Of a stretch of DNA of 7,082 nucleotides, positions 5,657 through 7,082 are shown one piece after another. The position numbers and the translations under genes are program-made. Each line of letters starts with the position of its first letter. Position 1 is the first letter of the stretch. This DNA comes from Klebsiella pneumoniae (GTDB lineage Bacteria > Bacteroidota > Bacteroidia > Flavobacteriales > Flavobacteriaceae), in assembly GCA_943325355.2 (NCBI GenBank), contig CALPPA020000083.1, forward strand, positions 1 through 7,082, given 5' to 3'. Below the pieces are notes generated by a model. That model was not told the DNA's origin, did not search any database, and saw nothing but the letters and a program-made list of their open reading frames with translations.

Positions 5657-7082
5657 ATGTTAGAAGAAACGAATGATAACCTGCTCGAAGCAGATGGAAA
5701 TTTAGAAATCACTTTACCAGAAATGATTCAACCCGAAACGGCAGTTTTGGAAGAAGTAGAAACAATTAAAATTGGCAGTGAAGAAACAGTTGAATCAATT
5801 GAAGATATTGCTGAAACCGAATTGCAAGCCCCAGAAGCTGTAATTGACGATAAAACTTTAATTGATATAGAAAAGCCAGTTTTAGAGGAATTAGAAATCG
5901 TGGAATCAAACAATACAGAAATAGCTGAACTTGTTGAGGAAACTGTCAACACCGTTTCTGACGGAGAACCTAGTCCCGATAACAATACTATTATTGATGC
6001 CATTGCCGATATAAATGCTGCCGAAAGCGAAGACGTAACACTTAAAGAACGTCACGATATTCCAATGCTGGATTATGATACTTTATCATTAGAATCATTG
6101 GTTGACGAATTGAAAAATTTAGTTACCAATGAAAAAGTGATGTCGGTAAAAGATCACGTAGAAGAAATCAAGAAATCATTCTTGGCAAAATATCACCATC
6201 TTTTAGAAGAGAAAAAAGAGGAATTCATTGCCGAATCTCAAAGCCTTGAGACTGACATAAAGGAAGAATTTCATTATCATTCTCCATTAAAAACACAATT
6301 TGACCAATTTTATTCCCTATTTAGAGATAATAAAAATACCCATTTCAAAAGTTTGCAATCAAATTTGAAAACTAATTTGGAAAACAGATTAGCCATTGTA
6401 GAAGAATTAAAAGAGTTGATCAATCCTCAGGCAAACATCAAAGACACCTTGAAACATTTCAATGATTTAAGAGAACGATGGAAAAATGCAGGACCGATTC
6501 CAAAGGACAAATACAACCATGTTTGGAACAATTATCATTTTCATGTAGAGAATTTCTATGATTATTTGCACTTAGACAGAGAAGCCCGAGACCAAGATTT
6601 TAAACACAATTTAGAGCAAAAACAAAAAATTGTGGCTCGAGTTGAAGAACTAGTTAACGAAGCTGACGTCAACAAAGCATTCCGAGAATTACAGGATTTA
6701 CATAAAATTTGGAAAGAAGATATTGGACCGGTTTCTAGAGAACACCGTGACGAAATCTGGAACAAGTTTAGTGATTTGACAAAGCAAATGCACGACAAAC
6801 GGGAAGTTTTGTTTGAAAACTTGAGAGGAACTGAACTGGAGAATTTAGAAAAGAAAAAAGAAATTATTGCCAAAATTGAAGTTTTGGCTACCGAAAAAGT
6901 GAATGCACATTCACAATGGTTGGCACAAATAGAAAAAGTAGAAGCATTGAGAACTGCTTTTTTCTCAGCCGGAAAAGTACCTTCTGAAGTAAACGAAGAA
7001 ACTTGGGCAGCATTTAAAACCGCTGTAAGGAATTTTAATTCTTTCAAAAATTCGTTTTACAAAGACATTAAAAAAGACCAAA
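5657..7082 (+). CDS. DUF349 repeat protein with acidic N-terminus (3' end beyond window)
   Basis: The reading frame is open from ATG 5657 to the window edge: 475 codons plus one base, with no stop, so the gene is incomplete. Residues 1-126 are low in complexity and very acidic, with 39 Asp/Glu against 3 Lys and no Arg, and are probably disordered. From about 140 the protein is charged and helical. At least three DUF349-like units are visible: LRERWKNAGPIPKDKY (271-286), LHKIWKEDIGPVSREH (348-363) and LRTAFFSAGKVPSEV (431-445). Each has an aromatic residue, G-x-[VI]-[PS], and a downstream [VIT]W...F pattern, spaced 77-83 residues apart. DUF349 proteins are common in Bacteroidota and actinobacteria and have no settled function that I know of. 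No signal peptide or membrane segment is visible, so it is likely cytoplasmic. The start is supported by an in-frame stop at 5600-5602 with no other ATG, GTG or TTG between. Antisense open frames over it are artefacts of its codon use. Confidence 0.9.
   Translation, partial: MLEETNDNLLEADGNLEITLPEMIQPETAVLEEVETIKIGSEETVESIEDIAETELQAPEAVIDDKTLIDIEKPVLEELEIVESNNTEIAELVEETVNTVSDGEPSPDNNTIIDAIADINAAESEDVTLKERHDIPMLDYDTLSLESLVDELKNLVTNEKVMSVKDHVEEIKKSFLAKYHHLLEEKKEEFIAESQSLETDIKEEFHYHSPLKTQFDQFYSLFRDNKNTHFKSLQSNLKTNLENRLAIVEELKELINPQANIKDTLKHFNDLRERWKNAGPIPKDKYNHVWNNYHFHVENFYDYLHLDREARDQDFKHNLEQKQKIVARVEELVNEADVNKAFRELQDLHKIWKEDIGPVSREHRDEIWNKFSDLTKQMHDKREVLFENLRGTELENLEKKKEIIAKIEVLATEKVNAHSQWLAQIEKVEALRTAFFSAGKVPSEVNEETWAAFKTAVRNFNSFKNSFYKDIKKDQ

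Noticed and set aside
5728..6003. Minus-strand open frame (91 codons) encoding a Ser/Thr/Val-rich peptide
   Set aside because: It is the antisense image of the acidic DUF349 N-terminus, where reversed Glu codons read as Ser/Phe. There is no supporting motif or promoter.
6562..7047. Long minus-strand open frame (161 codons) opposite the DUF349 gene
   Set aside because: Its product is rich in Ser, Cys and Phe with no recognisable domain, as expected from the reverse of Glu/Lys-rich coding sequence. The plus-strand frame has clear DUF349 repeats.
1..7082. Mobile element, CRISPR array, defence island or other new system
   Set aside because: No transposase, integrase, direct-repeat-spacer pattern, tRNA junction or anomalous gene content is seen. 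The genes are core chromosomal functions.

Overview
The window is ordinary chromosomal DNA from a member of Bacteroidota, most likely Flavobacterium or a close relative. It is AT-rich. Start codons are preceded by A-rich stretches rather than Shine-Dalgarno motifs. Intergenic regions carry the Bacteroidota-type promoter pattern (TTTG, about 19 nt, TAnnTTTG). The proteins resemble flavobacterial versions of their families: a RecQ with no zinc cysteines, a TatC with a long first periplasmic loop, and a DUF349 protein with an acidic N-terminus. The genus is an inference from remembered family features, not from a search.

Layout. On the minus strand, 1-2078 holds most of recQ, whose 3' end lies off the left edge. 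A short divergent region (2079-2166) separates it from a plus-strand run of five closely packed genes. These are kdsD/kpsF (2167-3132), tatC (3132-3953), a CxxC carboxymuconolactone decarboxylase/AhpD-like gene (3937-4281), lptB (4371-5111) and a small DUF5808-type membrane protein (5116-5352). The first three overlap each other. An 89-bp gap holding an 8-bp-periodic palindrome separates them from lptB. An approximately 300-bp non-coding stretch (5353-5656) follows, with a possible weak terminator and a good promoter candidate. Last is a DUF349-repeat gene (from 5657) that runs off the right edge with no stop codon in the window.

How the genes fit together. The plus-strand run is mainly about building the envelope. 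KdsD makes arabinose 5-phosphate for Kdo synthesis, LptB powers lipopolysaccharide transport to the outer membrane, and TatC exports folded proteins. The AhpD-like protein is a probable thiol redox enzyme. kdsD and lptB also cluster in proteobacteria, so their nearness here makes sense. RecQ works in DNA repair. The DUF349 protein has no role that can be read from the sequence.

I see no CRISPR array, insertion sequence, tRNA, rRNA, phage gene or defence system, and no convincing new biological system. The points most worth a second look are the zinc-less RecQ, the octamer-periodic palindrome before lptB, the overlapping divergent promoters and the strongly acidic N-terminus of the DUF349 protein.
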